DNA of 64,000 bases, from positions 19,368,214 to 19,432,213 of the forward strand of contig OZ022587.1 of the NCBI GenBank assembly GCA_963669155.1, read 5' to 3'. The notes beneath the pieces are model-generated. The model was not told the DNA's origin and ran no database searches. It saw nothing but the letters and a program-made list of their open reading frames with translations. The position numbers and the translations under genes are program-made. Positions 24,201-30,788 of this stretch are shown piece after piece; the stretch's first letter is position 1, and each line of letters starts with the position of its first letter. This DNA comes from Arbacia lixula. Taxonomy: Eukaryota > Echinodermata > Echinoidea > Arbacioida > Arbaciidae.

Positions 24201-26942
24201 GGAAAATGGAAATCAAAGAATAAATGAATCTAAATTCAACCACCCATCTCCTGAAAAGAGACACCAGGATCGTACATAGTAACCACCCATTCTCAAGTTA
24301 AGGAGCACCAGGATTGTGAATAGGAAAAGAAAATCTCATGAGATATATGAGGAATGTTAGCAAATCAGATATTAAAGATGGAAAATGTAAATCAAAGAAT
24401 AAATGAATCTACATTCAACCACCCATCTCCTGAAAAGACACACCAGGATCGTACATAGTAATCACCCATTCTCAAGTTAAGGAGCACAATCCAATGCTGT
24501 TTCAACATTTTGGAAGTGGTTCACTCCACAAGTACTATGGAAATCCTTTGGTTAACACAAAGAATGTCTTGGATAACTATCACCATGACAAAGTACCAGA
24601 TTTGAAATTGTTTTCATTAAATATTATGGTAGATCACTTCACAAGACTTAAGTAATACTGTGATTACCATGATAATGGATTGTTTGACAAACCTAAAAAC
24701 ATCTACAGTACATCTCAATGTCATCATTTACCCAAGTTCCATTTAGATTTGCAGTGTATACAATCCTGTTCCATTGATATTTCAATCAAATTCTGAATCT
24801 GATTGCATGGTACTTTTCATTATAGTGAATGACACATATGAGTGTTTGTGAGCACTGAAATGCACTTTGTTCACTCCATTCACACATGCTTTTTTTCATT
24901 TTTTTTTTATTTCAATGCATAGATCTATAGATCTATGTGAAAACTCTCATTGATTTGGTTGGCAAATTAATTTTAAATTTCAAAATTGTAATCCCTTCCA
25001 GATTCCACGTTTCTAAAGAGAAGTGTAAAGAGAAGTATTAATACTATGTGGCAGATTTTCAAAATTAAAAAAAAATCAATATCTTATTTAGAGATCTAAG
25101 TATTAGGTCTACTCATTTTAACATGTTTCCTGCTGTGCTGGAAAACCATTCTGGTACTACTAGTTGTGGTAGGCCTAGTTGATTTTGATCAAAACATTAC
25201 TTTTACTGTTTAGTGTTGGTATTGGTGCGCTTGCCTAAAAAAATGTAAAACGGTAAGCCTATAAATAGATCTAATTGGTAAAAAAAAATGTTATTTTCTT
25301 TTTCAGATAACCTAGCACTTAGCAGTAGCACACAAAATGCATCTGAAAGCTGCACGACTGGCCGTACCGGTTAACAGGAACCGGGACAGGAACCCACGCG
25401 TGTGAATTGCCTGAGCCGATGTGTTAAGTTAGACCCCGGGTTAGACAGAGATTAACTTAGACCTTCCAACTTTGACACGATTTGCATTTTACATAGTTGA
25501 TGTTACATAAATTGACAGTGGATTTATAAAATAGTGATAGTTTACCCTTAAAAATAAAGAAGAAATGGGTTGGGAGACTGATCTGCAGGCACAAGGATCT
25601 GAACTATTAAGTGCAAGGTTTCACTTTGAAAATTTGTTACACCAAATCTAATTTAGATATGAATATGAGCACAATACATGTACGTACATGTAGTAATGCA
25701 AGCAAACTGTGCACAGGTTCCGCAGAGTGGTTTCAAGATAAATGTTAAGACACCCACAAAACACTAGTTTGAGACTCCTATAACCTAAATATATTACCAA
25801 ATTTAAAATCAATGATACCTTTAACTCTCAGTGGTGTAGATTTCTAAAGATTGGAGTATCACTTACCAGATTCCCGAAGATTAAGCAGGATGACATCAGC
25901 TTCGCTTGAAATTTTGCCGTGGATCGCAGCAAGGGACGCTTTTTAATGACGCTTAGGCCATGACGTCACATGTAACGTGGACCAATCAGTTTATTCGTGT
26001 GACCCAGCACTTTTAAATTGCCTAATCCAGCAAACTTATGAAAGTGTGAAATCAACGCATTCACCGTGCGTGACATATCCCAGCCATTTCTTTAGCATTA
26101 TAAGTGCTACATTAGCGTTTTCCTTTTTCAGCACGTTTGAAAACGCTCGATTCAACATTTGATTTTTAAGCGTGTAACAAGACGGGCATTCAATCAATCA
26201 GTCAATCAGTATAATAGACAGAAGAATCAAGCAATGATGAATCAACCAATTCTCAATACCCCGTGATAAGGAAAAGTCGCCCCTCAGACGTGCACCGCGC
26301 AATGCATGTTTGCAGTCATCCAAGGGCACTATGGTATAGTGACAGGCCTTGACGCTCGCAGAGAGATCCCGGGTTCAAGGGTGCGTACATCCTTGGACAA
26401 GGTGTTTTGCTCATGTTTGTCCCTCTCAACCCAGGTGAAGTAAATGGGTACCTGGCGGGAATGTAGTATTCCTGATGTAATTAGATCAACTAGCTTCTAA
26501 CGCTACATACTTGGCTGCTTGGCTACAGCCAAGGTAATAATCGAGCGCTTTGGGTAGTAATTCGTACTAGGAAAGCGCTATATAAGAACTGATTATTGTT
26601 ATCATTCCTGTCTTGTACGCTAATGCGCTAGACCGGAATTGGGTATGACTCAACTGATCTCTACACACCATAGTGTAGAGTTCAGTGGGTGTAACTGCAA
26701 ATATACGCTGCGTGGTGGATTGTGTAGACGACTTTCCCCTATAATGCGGTAATGAGAATCATGGGAGACTGAATCATGTTGATCGACTAGTATGTTGTCT
26801 CCACTTCTCTACCAGCGTGGTGGGCCAACGGACAGCCGAATTCTTTACGGAATGAGAACTGCGTGGTGCTCGTGGTAAACGGCGGGACCCTCCACGACTG
26901 GTACTGCACCTACAATGGGCCTGTCGCCCTCTGCGAGAAAAG
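4511..26942 (+). CDS. Type II membrane C-type lectin with SEA and HYR domains (12 coding exons)
   Basis: Twelve exons join with matching phases into an open frame of about 801 residues. Residues 1-379 are cytoplasmic. They include a Lys-rich tract (about 57-90, starting KSKKRKKSK) and three TDALP/SDALP motifs near 247, 280 and 318. A hydrophobic helix (about 380-405) follows basic KETSREMK, giving N-in topology. Outside lie a SEA domain (about 435-565) with the autoproteolysis-type motif GSVIV, a Thr/Pro linker, one HYR domain (about 592-670) and a long-form C-type lectin domain (about 672-801). The likely role is surface adhesion or recognition. The lectin site has QPN instead of EPN or QPD, and LHD where WND is usual, so sugar binding is uncertain. 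The terminal exon is not settled (see 28279). No known gene name is claimed. Confidence 0.85.
4590..5022. repeat. (CTT)n microsatellite in lectin intron 1
   Basis: About 430 bp of imperfect CTT/TTC repeat become pure at roughly 4929-4994. The tract is homopyrimidine. The long Phe/Leu open frames over it are artefacts. Confidence 0.95.
5023..6203. other. Rest of lectin intron 1
   Basis: AT-rich sequence with a G14 run at 5541-5554 and two AATAAA strings (for example near 5458). I see no coding exon here. Confidence 0.5.
6204..6740 (+). CDS. Lectin gene exon 2: cytoplasmic polybasic region
   Basis: 179 codons, phase 0 at both ends, with acceptor AACTCAG and donor GTAAAC. It encodes a Gly/Pro/Ser-rich start, then a Lys/Arg tract of about 35 residues. 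An acidic part with [19 protein letters not shown] follows. No known domain is recognised, and most of it looks disordered. Confidence 0.85.
7322..7410. repeat. (TC)n tract forming the polypyrimidine tract of exon 3
   Basis: The CT repeat lies directly before the CGCTAG acceptor at 7415, so it serves as the splice polypyrimidine tract and its length may vary. Confidence 0.9.
7416..8085 (+). CDS. Lectin gene exon 3: proline-rich cytoplasmic region and transmembrane helix
   Basis: 223 codons, entering in phase 0 and leaving in phase 1 at TCA G|GTGAGA. Three motifs, [22 protein letters not shown] and [13 protein letters not shown], are spaced by 33-38 residues and fit a short ligand motif for proline-binding modules. 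A charged stretch with [15 protein letters not shown] comes before the membrane. The helix [20 protein letters not shown] ends the exon. Confidence 0.9.
8644..8664 (+). CDS. Lectin gene exon 4: 21-nt micro-exon
   Basis: The TTTCTTTCAG acceptor and GTAAAT donor enclose 21 nt, phase 1 to phase 1, encoding GSKGAVQ. It sits just outside the membrane. It is symmetric and so could be skipped without a frameshift. Confidence 0.7.
9430..9489 (+). CDS. Lectin gene exon 5: juxtamembrane stalk
   Basis: 60 nt, phase 1 to phase 1, with acceptor TATGTAG and donor GTGAGT. It encodes [20 protein letters not shown]. The next possible AG would break the frame. It is likely an O-glycosylated stalk. Confidence 0.75.
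10251..10720. mobile_element. MITE-like element with about 60-bp terminal inverted repeats
   Basis: The left arm (10251-10309) and right arm (10661-10720) are inverted copies starting ATGCATGAGTGG, with only a few mismatches and one indel. The 470-bp interior has no ORF. The element ends 27 bp before the next lectin exon, so it abuts that acceptor. Confidence 0.85.
10748..10860 (+). CDS. Lectin gene exon 6: SEA domain, first part
   Basis: 113 nt, entering in phase 1 and leaving in phase 0 (acceptor GTTTTCACAG, donor GTAAGT). The translation [20 protein letters not shown], then [15 protein letters not shown], has the usual SEA start: a beta strand, then S-x-E-Y and a helix. NFT is a possible N-glycosylation site. 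Confidence 0.88.
11230..12550. other. Lectin intron 6 with GATA microsatellite
   Basis: Apart from the GATA array I see no coding exon. The short open frames at 10877-11230 and 11256-11489 lack splice-compatible phases and recognisable domains. Confidence 0.5.
11855..12208. repeat. (GATA)n/(TAGA)n microsatellite
   Basis: About 350 bp of GATA repeats with GGTAGGTA and ACAGATA interruptions. Antisense frames read as Tyr/Leu/Ser repeats and are not genes. Confidence 0.95.
12554..12621 (+). CDS. Lectin gene exon 7: SEA domain, middle
   Basis: 68 nt, phase 0 to phase 2 (acceptor TTAATTAG, donor GTAAGG). It encodes [19 protein letters not shown], then NGF, matching the SEA helix and the strand that precedes the cleavage turn. 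Confidence 0.85.
12622..13523. other. Lectin intron 7
   Basis: AT-rich intron. I see no exon and no clear repeat element. Confidence 0.5.
13524..13744 (+). CDS. Lectin gene exon 8: SEA domain end with GSVIV motif
   Basis: 221 nt, phase 2 to phase 1. The first codons give [18 protein letters not shown] fits the G/SVVV-type SEA autoproteolysis site. A Pro-rich loop ([11 protein letters not shown]) is inserted, followed by the last helix and strand, ending SFVVTDG. Donor GTATGA. Confidence 0.85.
14620..14880 (+). mobile_element. tRNA-derived SINE
   Basis: The head has an A-box-like GTGTAGTTGATCG and a good B box, GGTTCGAATCC (14668-14678). An unrelated body ending GGCTACCCTGGGTAAATAAG and an ATT-rich tail follow. 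A similar body lies at 14983-15085, and a shorter one at about 47228-47290. Confidence 0.65.
14983..15125 (+). mobile_element. Second, headless SINE body copy in tandem
   Basis: AGGGACCTGGTAGGATACTT through GAGGCTACCCTGAGTAATTA repeats the body of the SINE at 14620 and ends in an ATT/ATC tail. The tRNA-like head is missing, which suggests a 5'-truncated copy inserted into the tail of the first. Confidence 0.6.
15213..15284 (+). CDS. Lectin gene exon 9: Thr/Pro linker
   Basis: 72 nt, phase 1 to phase 1 (TTCTGTAG acceptor, GTAAGC donor). It encodes [20 protein letters not shown] and then TRPP, a mucin-like spacer between SEA and HYR. Confidence 0.8.
15760..15933. mobile_element. Foldback MITE, family A (copy 1)
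   Basis: The ends GTTTCACCAAGCTGTTCGTA and its reverse complement enclose a 174-bp palindromic element. TGG flanks both sides. A second copy lies at about 53878-54041. The surrounding repeat has an apparently empty counterpart at about 31880-31960. Confidence 0.85.
16240..16620 (-). repeat. Dispersed repeat, copy 2, interrupted by the assembly gap
   Basis: Read on the minus strand it matches 3460-3620 from GGTGGTGTCGTCAT through AACATCACTC to CGGGCTAGTG. The alignment continues across the gap when the duplicated flank is counted once. Confidence 0.7.
16308..16507. other. Assembly gap of exactly 200 N
   Basis: The N run is bordered by the same 26 bases on both sides (16282-16307 and 16508-16533). 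It lies in lectin intron 9. The round size suggests a placeholder, not a measured length. Confidence 0.98.
16970..17230 (+). repeat. Dispersed repeat family B (copy 1)
   Basis: The stretch with TCACAATCATAGCTT, then AAAAGTGAAAAAC and GTTTACG, recurs in diverged form at 19388-19600 and 39140-39265. No end structure is visible. Confidence 0.55.
17554..17790 (+). CDS. Lectin gene exon 10: HYR (hyalin repeat) domain
   Basis: One exon of 237 nt, phase 1 to phase 1, encodes exactly one HYR module of 79 residues. It has the family landmarks [26 protein letters not shown], then [15 protein letters not shown] and SAECSFNVT. Two Cys bound the fold, and NAT and NVT are N-glycosylation sequons. HYR is an immunoglobulin-like adhesion module named after sea-urchin hyalin. 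A symmetric single-exon module is typical of exon shuffling. Confidence 0.95.
18117..18322. repeat. Minisatellite, 40-43 bp units, with CACGTG E-boxes
   Basis: There are five units of the form GTGCTGGGTCGTGTTATGTT plus CACGTGACAA. The E-box cores are at 18148, 18188, 18228 and 18271. The fifth unit has CAGTTG instead. Confidence 0.9.
18887..19385. mobile_element. TTAA-flanked MITE with about 150-bp inverted repeats (Kolobok-like)
   Basis: The ends are TTAAAGGGAAAGTTCAGCCT and an inverted, diverged counterpart ending CCCCTTTAA. The arms share AAAGAGACAAATGAAA and TGACGAAAATCGGTCAAAGG. The TTAAAGGR start resembles T2-type MITEs assigned to the Kolobok superfamily. A related, one-armed copy is at 41460-41790. 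Confidence 0.8.
19388..19600 (+). repeat. Dispersed repeat family B (copy 2)
   Basis: It matches 16970-17230 in TCACAGTCATAGCCTC, TTTCAGATGAAGTGAA and GCTTACGTTTAAAA. Confidence 0.5.
19665..19790. repeat. Hairpin-ended repeat related to 34379-34533
   Basis: TTGTCAGCACTGACTAAATA and its near-palindrome are followed by CTCTGACTGTTACTA-like text and AACTTGTCAG. The same order occurs at 34379-34533, which indicates a shared MITE family. It ends about 65 bp before lectin exon 11. Confidence 0.6.
19858..20121 (+). CDS. Lectin gene exon 11: C-type lectin domain, N-terminal part
   Basis: 264 nt, phase 1 to phase 1. [15 protein letters not shown] gives the extra disulfide of long-form lectin domains. 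LDVCSAL is the next conserved Cys in helix 1, VWIGCDD replaces the WIGL motif, and FDCFDGS matches the W/F-x-DGS strand. Donor GTAAGT at 20122. Confidence 0.92.
20838..20998. repeat. CA-rich degenerate microsatellite
   Basis: ACACAC/CACCCACA repeats with frequent interruptions, inside the 5.6 kb transposon. Confidence 0.8.
21612..21821. mobile_element. 210-bp MITE, TA target duplication
   Basis: The ends CTGTAAAAGTG and CACTTTTACAG are each flanked by TA. Just inside, ATATTTTCGCG and CGCGAAATAT extend the inverted repeat with a small indel. The interior is CpG-rich with GCGC-type stretches. Confidence 0.85.
22817..23157 (-). pseudogene. Decayed 3' exon of a transposon-borne ORF (SAMD3-like C-terminus)
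   Basis: On the minus strand a CTCTTTCAG acceptor (ending 23158) opens a frame with [20 protein letters not shown], then ERAT. It continues after one frameshift with [17 protein letters not shown], then [20 protein letters not shown], to a TAA. The pattern QFFVIID...[12 protein letters not shown]...[10 protein letters not shown] resembles the C-terminal part of SAMD3-like uncharacterised proteins of fish and invertebrates. That family call is from memory of the pattern and tentative. Its place inside an inverted-repeat element suggests it was part of the element. Confidence 0.45.
23249..23268. repeat. C20 homopolymer
   Basis: An uninterrupted run of C directly borders the start of the 180-bp tandem array. 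Confidence 0.95.
23269..24487. repeat. Satellite-like tandem array, 179-180 bp unit, about 6.8 copies
   Basis: The junction word ATATATGA[AG]GAAT recurs at 23450, 23630, 23810, 23989, 24169 and 24348, following a first copy at 23270. Every unit contains ACCACCCATCTCCT and AAGGAGCACCAGGATTGTGA. Units alternate between two subtypes over part of the array, giving a 359-bp higher-order unit. Confidence 0.95.
26312..26607 (+). mobile_element. tRNA-derived SINE with GCGCTATATAAGAAC tail
   Basis: An A-box-like TATGGTATAGTGACAGG and the B box GGGTTCAAGGG (26371-26381) form the head. The 3' part ends AAAGCGCTATATAAGAACTG followed by ATTATTGTTATCATT. It lies in the lectin intron just before exon 12. 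Confidence 0.7.
26653..26690. repeat. Short hairpin related to the 35181 element
   Basis: ACTGATCTCTACAC and the near-complement GTGTAGAGTTCAGT form a stem. The same words make the 39-bp element at 35181-35219. No clear target duplication is seen here. Confidence 0.6.
26816..26942 (+). CDS. Lectin gene exon 12: C-type lectin domain, C-terminal part
   Basis: 127 nt, phase 1 to phase 2 (acceptor TCTACCAG, donor GTACAC). It encodes [17 protein letters not shown], then GGTLHDWYC and ALCEKR, so the last three conserved Cys are present. QPN occupies the sugar-specificity triplet and LHD the WND position. A Tc1-like element begins 33 bp downstream. Confidence 0.92.
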
Positions 26943-26974
26943 GTACACAATGCATGTACTAAACTTCGGGCCTA

Positions 26975-27658
26975 CGGTTGAAGCCAGAAGTTTACATACA
27001 CCCAGAAAATACAAAGAAAATTTGACACTTGCTAAACATCATACAATTTACTGTATCCTATAAAATATTTGTGCTATCATGACGAATTTGATATCAAACA
27101 AATGAGTGTGTCGTTCCCCTTCATCATATTGCTTTTTCATCAGGAGCGGGAAAAAAAATCTTCATATTTTAAACCAAAAAAATAAAAACTTGACTAAAGT
27201 ATTTCATATTTGTGCTAGTTACTTCTCAACACCAACATTTCAGATTACACTTTTTCGTTCATATAGGTCACATATCATGATAGAAAATGTAATATAGATA
27301 AAAAAAAATTACATTTATATATTTCTATGAAACGATGTTTCATAGAAATGTTTCACTGAAAATATAATAGATATTTTAATAAATAGAATAGATGTTTCAC
27401 TGAAAATATGGTAACAAACAAGAGGAATACATTTGGCACAAATTACTTTTTTATTCAAAGAAAAGTTCCAACTAAAATATGATTTAATCCCAATGGCATC
27501 CCAGTCATGAGAAAGAGCTTATTATGCTCTTTCATTTGCTACCAAATTCGTCATGGTAGTATTTATGTTTCTGAAGATATAGTAAATGTTACGATGTTTG
27601 GCAAGCGAACAAATTTCGCTGAATTCAATGGGTTTATGTAAACTTTTGCCCCCAACTG
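26975..27658. mobile_element. Non-autonomous Tc1/mariner element with Sleeping-Beauty-type ends
   Basis: TA flanks both ends. The left end has GGTTGAAGCCAGAAGTTTAC and the right end, read inverted, CAGTTGGGGGCAAAAGTTTA. Both resemble the salmonid-type Tc1 terminal repeat. A second inverted segment, ATGACGAATTTG[AG]TA, lies further in on each side. There is no transposase ORF, and a perfect hairpin (TTTCTATGAAAC/GTTTCATAGAAA, 27323-27349) sits in the middle. Confidence 0.85.
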
Positions 27659-28278
27659 TATCGTTTTTCAACGTGCAGAGGAGAATCGTGTTAATTCCTT
27701 TACGGTATTCTCAAGAAGTCCTTCAGCTTTTACTTTCATTTCGATTTAAGTCCACTAAGAATCATGACGTAACATTTTTTAGCATGCATTATGATCACGT
27801 GTCGTTGAAATTATAATGGATTGAATGGCTCTAAATGGACAGAAATGTCCTGGAATGCTTTTAGGAGTGGTATATGTCGAAACACATCATTACTTTCTCT
27901 GATTTTGTTTAAACTTTCAATCGTACTGTTTTACATTCAAGTTATGTTAACGTATTATAAATATTAAATATACTTATTTAACCTTTTATGCGCCAAGAAT
28001 GCATTTGTTCACAAGTAAAACACGTAAATGCCATAAAGCAGTATTTGCTTGGCGCCTTGACCCTTATTCAAGATATCCACTGCTATATAATCTAGGTAAG
28101 CTTTATGAAGTCTCCCATCACGACGTCTAACACCGAACTCTAACTCTAACCCAGCTGGCAGATTTTTGAATATTCAAGAGAAGGTTAATGCATAAGTTGA
28201 TATAGGATGGGTGCCTATAGTGCTTAGCGTTTATTTAATGGTAGTTGTACTATTTTGCCTTGTGTTTGTTTGATACAG

Positions 28279-28439
28279 AGTCCACCGTAGAACCAACGGA
28301 TAGACAGGAGAAGTGTCGGTGCAAGGTTCGGCGTGTCTATGTACCCATAGAAAACTCCAACGGCAGCAAACCCTGTAGGAAATGTTATTCAATACTGCAC
28401 CACACAGCCACGTTTGAAATCTATTCGCTTCCGGTTTAA
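28279..28439 (+). CDS. Candidate Cys-rich terminal exon (lectin gene or separate transcript)
   Basis: After TTTGATACAG the frame reads STVEPTDRQEKCRCKVRRVY, continues with VPIENSNGSKPCRKCYS and stops at TAA. Five Cys and a good acceptor make it look coding. It needs an incoming phase of 1, but lectin exon 12 leaves in phase 2. A direct join therefore gives an early stop. It is either joined through an unseen small exon, used by another isoform, or unrelated. A Mutator-like element begins 25 bp after the stop. Confidence 0.45.
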
Positions 28440-28920
28440 TGTACTAGTGTATGCGACCGGAAGGCGATTTTTTTTTCCGTGATGTTAACGCGTCACATCG
28501 GCTAATTTTATTCCTCAGAGCGACTTGATTGCAGGCCGTTGTCGATATAGGTAGGCAGTACGCATGCGGTTTCTATACGCTACGATGATCGCCGAATGCA
28601 GTGTGCACATAGACTCTAGGTGGATAAAAATAGAGCTTTATACACCTCTCGGAGTGTAGATCTTGCAATCTATGGAATTCCATAATGTATTCAAAATTGT
28701 TCACCTTATAGATATGTAAATCCATTTGTCTTAACTGACTGGGTAGAACAACAGATTTAGGAGTCATAAATATGTGTAGATCAAGATCTATGCTTTTCTG
28801 AGTAGACTCCAGACTCTAATAATAATGTGATTGCCCATAATATTCTCACTTCAAAATATCTGGTCTAGCTAGGCCCTAGATCTAGATTCTAGGTCTATAT
28901 TGCAATCAGACAAGTACTGA

Positions 28921-30669
28921 CCCAGAAGGAAAAACCAGTTGCGACTAGACCAGTTAGACCATTTAAATCCAACTGGTAATTGAAATGGGATTTGACCAGT
29001 TAGACCAGTTAAACCCAACTGGGATTTGACCAGTTAGACCAGTTAAATCCAACTGGGATTTGACCAGTTGGACCAGTTGAATGGACCAGTTGGAAAAACA
29101 GATTAAAATGAAGAGAGAGCTTAATCGTAATGCAATCTTAACATGATAGTTTTATCCTTAAGAGTTTTCATCTGTATCGGAATGTCATCAAGTGAGTTCT
29201 ATCCTAGGTACAACTTAACCTAAGTCCAATCAAATTTCTTTCAGCAACTACGAACTATTAGACACTCTTCTGTGGAACGCCTTCATATTATATAGTAGTA
29301 CCTGTTGTGTAGTAAACAAAATAATGGTTAGTAAATGCAAATTAATTAGAATTTCGTATATTGCCCTGGTTCTTTGAAATGGAATTCACTTTTAAATGTT
29401 TACACTTGTAAACATTTATTGAAATAAAAGATATCATTTCGTATATATTGGATAATATTAAAGTTATCGATTCAGAAGTCCAAAATTATGCCACAATTTC
29501 ATGGATGTTACACAAGCATGAATATTCATAAGCATCCCCGGTAGCAATATGGGTATCAACTGGAACAATGTCATTAATTGGGTTAATAATTAACGATAGC
29601 TTGAATTCATAGTTATTAGGGTTATCCTAAAGACATACCTAGGACTAGACAAAATAAGGATTAAGTCATGCCAGATTATCTAGGATTAAGCTAATTAGGT
29701 TTTTTTTTTTTCAAAGTGGTGTTCAACTGGTCTAACTGGTTTTTCCAACTGGTGTTCAACTGGTCTAACTGGTTTTTCCAACTGGTCTAACTGGTTTTTC
29801 CAACTGGTGTTCAACTGGTTCAACTGGTTTTTTCAACTGGTCCAGTAATCCCATTTCAATTTCCAGTGTTGCCTTTTGATTCAACTGGTTCAACTGGACC
29901 AGTTGCAACTGGTGTTTTCAACTGGTTCAAGTGGTTTTTGCAACTGGTGCTGAACTGGCTTAACTGGTTTTCCAACTGGACCAGTAATCCCATTTCAATT
30001 TCCATTGTTGCCTTTTGATTCAACTGGTTTTTCCAACTGGTTTTTCCAACTGATTTTTCCAACTGGTTTTTCCAACTGGTGTTCAACTAGTTTACCTGAT
30101 TTTTTTCCAACTGGGCCAGTAATCCCATTTCAATTTCCATTGTTGCCTTTTGATTCAACTGGTTTTTCCAACTGGTGTTCAACTGGTTTGACTGGTTTTT
30201 CCAACTGGTTTTTCCAACTGGTGTTCAACTGGTTTCCTACTGGTTTTTCCAACTGGACCAGTAATCCTATTTCTATTTCCAGGGTTGCCTTTTGATTCAA
30301 CTGGGCCAGTTGCAATCAACTGGTGTTTAACTAGTTTGACCAGTGATCCCATTTTAATTTTTAGCTAGGTTGCCCATTGATTTAGCTGATTCGACTAGAC
30401 CAGTTGTAATGGTGTAAGTGGAATTTCATTTTTCGGACCAGTTATCAACTGGTGTACGCAACTGGAAATACATCATACAGACCAGTAATCAACTGGTGCA
30501 ACTGGTTATCAAGGACTAATTCCAGTTATATTCTGTGAACTGGCCGCTTGCTGTGCATCTGAGACCAGTAAGAATCAACTGGAACCAGTTGATTCTTACT
30601 GGTTCCAGTTGATTTCAACTGGAACCAGTTGGAATTTCCAACTGGTCTCAACTGGTTTTTCCTTCTGGG
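28921..30669. mobile_element. Element with 21-bp inverted ends and about 40 AACTGG motifs
   Basis: A 21-bp end starting CCCAGAAGGAAAAACCAGTT is present in perfect inverted form at 28921-28941 and 30649-30669. The left arm (28935-29095) carries CCAGTT motifs, and the right arm (29725-30660) carries about 40 AACTGG copies in opposite orientation, around a 600-bp middle with no ORF. It lies inside the Mutator-like element. No target duplication is recognised. Confidence 0.8.
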
Positions 30670-30762
30670 GAATCATGTTAAGTTGTGTGCATACTCAGCA
30701 TGGATACTTTCCTCCAAGATCTACATGTAGACCTGTGCGAAGACTTAGTCTATATTACTCAA

Positions 30763-30788
30763 TGGGGGGGGGGGGGGGTGGGGAGGGG
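30763..30788. repeat. G-rich run
   Basis: A G homopolymer interrupted by one T and one A. It may form a G-quadruplex. Confidence 0.85.

Larger units (their letters stand above)
20574..26174. mobile_element. 5.6 kb DNA transposon with TA target duplication, superfamily undetermined
   Basis: The terminal inverted repeat starts CACGCTTAAAAAT and continues to TGTTGAAT, matching 24 of 25 bases between the two ends (20574-20598 and 26150-26174). TA lies directly outside each end. The subterminal DNA is full of GTGCTG and GAATTC-type short repeats, as expected for transposase binding. Inside are a nested MITE (21612-21821), a decayed minus-strand ORF (22817-23157), a C20 run and a 180-bp tandem array. 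The whole element lies in the lectin intron between exons 11 and 12. Confidence 0.8.

Noticed and set aside
23269-24487. CRISPR-like array
   Set aside because: The repeats are contiguous 180-bp units without spacers, in a eukaryotic intron. It is a satellite array.
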